Origin: Schizophyllum amplum
Taxonomy: Eukaryota; Basidiomycota; Agaricomycetes; Agaricales; Schizophyllaceae
NCBI GenBank assembly: GCA_007026445.1
Contig: VDMD01000007.1
Location: 682,001 to 746,000, forward strand
Direction: 5' to 3'
Length of the DNA stretch: 64,000 bases
Below are positions 62,703-64,000 of this stretch, piece by piece. The notes beneath the pieces are model-generated. The model made no database searches. It saw nothing but the letters and a program-made list of their open reading frames with translations, and was not told where the DNA came from. Within the stretch, counting starts at the first letter, position 1. Every line of letters starts with the position of its first letter. Position numbers and translations under genes: made by a program.

Positions 62703-64000
62703 TCAGCGCGCCAAAAAGTCGGCGTACATGATCACGTACAGCGTCTCGTCTTGCAAGGTCGTATGATCCTTCACGCGTAAGTGCACCATTGGCAACGCGA
62801 ACACGAGACCAGCGACGAGTAGCACCCACTCCGACAGGAAGAGGTTCATATATGGGGCCTTCTTTGAGTCGGCATGCCACGCGCCCGCCGCGCCGGCGGA
62901 CTGCAGCGATTTGTAAAAACCCGCAAAGTGTGCAAGCTTCGCGGCGTCGTTCGACATGGCGCCCATGAGCCAGTAAGATGTTGTTTGCCACATCGCGTCG
63001 AATATGCCCATGAAGACGTAGCAAAGGATGTAGCCTACGTACTCCTTGTCGAAGATGTCGTAAGTCGGTCGTGTCTCGCGGGTGTATGTCCTGCGTAGAT
63101 GAGCTTCGTAAGCAGGAGATTATGGTGCGCACGTACTTTTGATAGAAATACGCCCAGATATGGACGAGAAATATCATGCAGAAGAGCACTGACCAGCCCG
63201 CAAACGCGCGCAAGCGACGGGGTAACCGATGCTGGTCGAGCAGGATGCCAATCGAGACGGATCCGATGACTTGCGCGACCCAGTACACGAGGTTGTTCAG
63301 CGACCGTGCCCTGATGTTGAATATCGCAGCATTGTAGTCGTTAAATTCTGTAGCCAGTCAGGATGTCGCTCCCCAAGAGAAAAAGGTAAGACAGACGCCA
63401 GGTGTAGAACCAATTTGAGACGAAGAACATCGGGAAGAGCATGAGAATCATTGGATCTGTCTTCACCGTCACGTAGAGCCCGTAGAACTCCGTCTTCCAG
63501 CTCGGGTGACGCGGCGTCGATAGTCTCGTGCCGTCGCTGCGCACCATACTGCGCGGGTCGACCATGAGAAGCGGTATGAGCACGCCAATACCCGTCAACA
63601 CGAGGAACGTGATCTGTCTGATCATCAGCAAGTTGAAGACACATAAAATGGGCCAAGGCGCACATATGTCGAATTACCGACTGCGAAGGCATCAGATCAG
63701 CACAAATTCATCTCTCAAGCTCGAAAACGCACCAGCGCCCGCCTATCAATCGAGTCAGCCGGAGGCAAGGACCTGTTGCGCGCGTAGACTGACCGAGGAG
63801 TGGTAGTTGGCGCCCAATGATACTGATGCGCCGACGATGCCTCCCAAGTTGAAAATAGCCCAAAATATGCCGATGAAGCGGCCTTTCTGGTGCTCAGTTG
63901 GATAAGACAGCATGAGCGACCCCTGCGCTGTCCATAGCATGCCGGCGCAGATACCCAGGACTGCCCCCGCGCCAATCACGAACCTTCCCGCGTCGGGATG
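62703..64000 (-). CDS. Unc93-like major-facilitator protein, 5' end outside the window
   Basis: Membrane protein of the UNC93/DUF895 branch of the MFS. Exons in transcript order: IGAGAVLGICAGMLWTAQGS with LMLSYPTEHQKGRFIGIFWA and IFNLGGIVGASVSL; then IRQITFLVLTGIGVLIPLLM and FPMFFVSNWFYTWRL; then VYWVAQVIGSVSIGILLDQ with a basic RRLRAFAGW loop and LFCMIFLVHIWAYFYQ; then GIFDAMWQTTSYWLMGAMSN; and last WVLLVAGLVFALPMVHLRVK. The TEHQKG loop after the first segment is a hallmark of the fungal group. Stop TGA at 62,703-62,705. At least three short introns. The start and first membrane spans lie beyond base 64,000. Transported substrate unknown; plasma or vacuolar membrane likely. Confidence 0.85.

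Overview
The window reads as genomic DNA of a filamentous basidiomycete, most likely an Agaricomycete. The grounds are dense GC-rich genes split by ~45-60 bp GT-AG introns, single-copy eukaryotic genes (eIF3e, FIG4, a Bre2/Ash2 COMPASS subunit, Ctf8), two nuclear tRNAs with 13-nt introns, families of F-box and Cys-rich proteins, and a chromodomain Ty3/gypsy retrotransposon. Species cannot be named from the sequence alone.

Left part (1-7 kb). A NADAR-domain gene runs off the left edge. Next are two head-to-head genes for Cys-rich proteins with a PARP-like ADP-ribosyltransferase fold (2.2-5.1 kb), then eIF3e. A third PARP-like paralogue lies at 11.6-13.5 kb. The three paralogues show stepwise loss of the PARP catalytic triad: H-Y-E, Y-Y-D, then T-F-A. 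With the NADAR gene, a possible ADP-ribose eraser, they form a candidate ADP-ribosylation neighbourhood. This is the most interesting possible system in the window.

Middle (7-28 kb). A large imperfect inverted repeat dominates. Its arms, 6,945-11,538 and 23,605-28,049, are about 4.5 kb each with a 12-kb spacer. Each arm holds the same divergent gene pair: a protein of unknown function (gene A) and an F-box protein with two kinds of Cys-rich finger (gene B). The right arm ends in a broken copy of the first codons of eIF3e, so the left arm is in the ancestral context and the right arm is the copy. The spacer holds PARP-like paralogue 2, a Pps1-type dual-specificity phosphatase and a type II membrane PC-esterase.

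Right-centre (28-49 kb). FIG4 lipid phosphatase is followed by a repeat-rich gene-poor stretch (31.5-35.3 kb). After that come a conserved Ser/Pro-rich protein, tRNA-Tyr, Bre2/Ash2, tRNA-Leu, Ctf8, a C2H2 zinc-finger protein, an Ssh4-like SPRY protein and another F-box/zinc-finger protein.

Right end (49-64 kb). A complete, very young Ty3/gypsy element has 210-bp LTRs with no difference that I can see and an ACCTA target duplication. It appears nested inside an older ~1.66-kb element with 15-bp terminal inverted repeats, and that element sits in the promoter of the first of two tandem F-box genes. An Unc93-like transporter gene runs off the right edge.

Exon joins were made by eye from splice signals and reading frames. 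All identity statements are visual, not computed.
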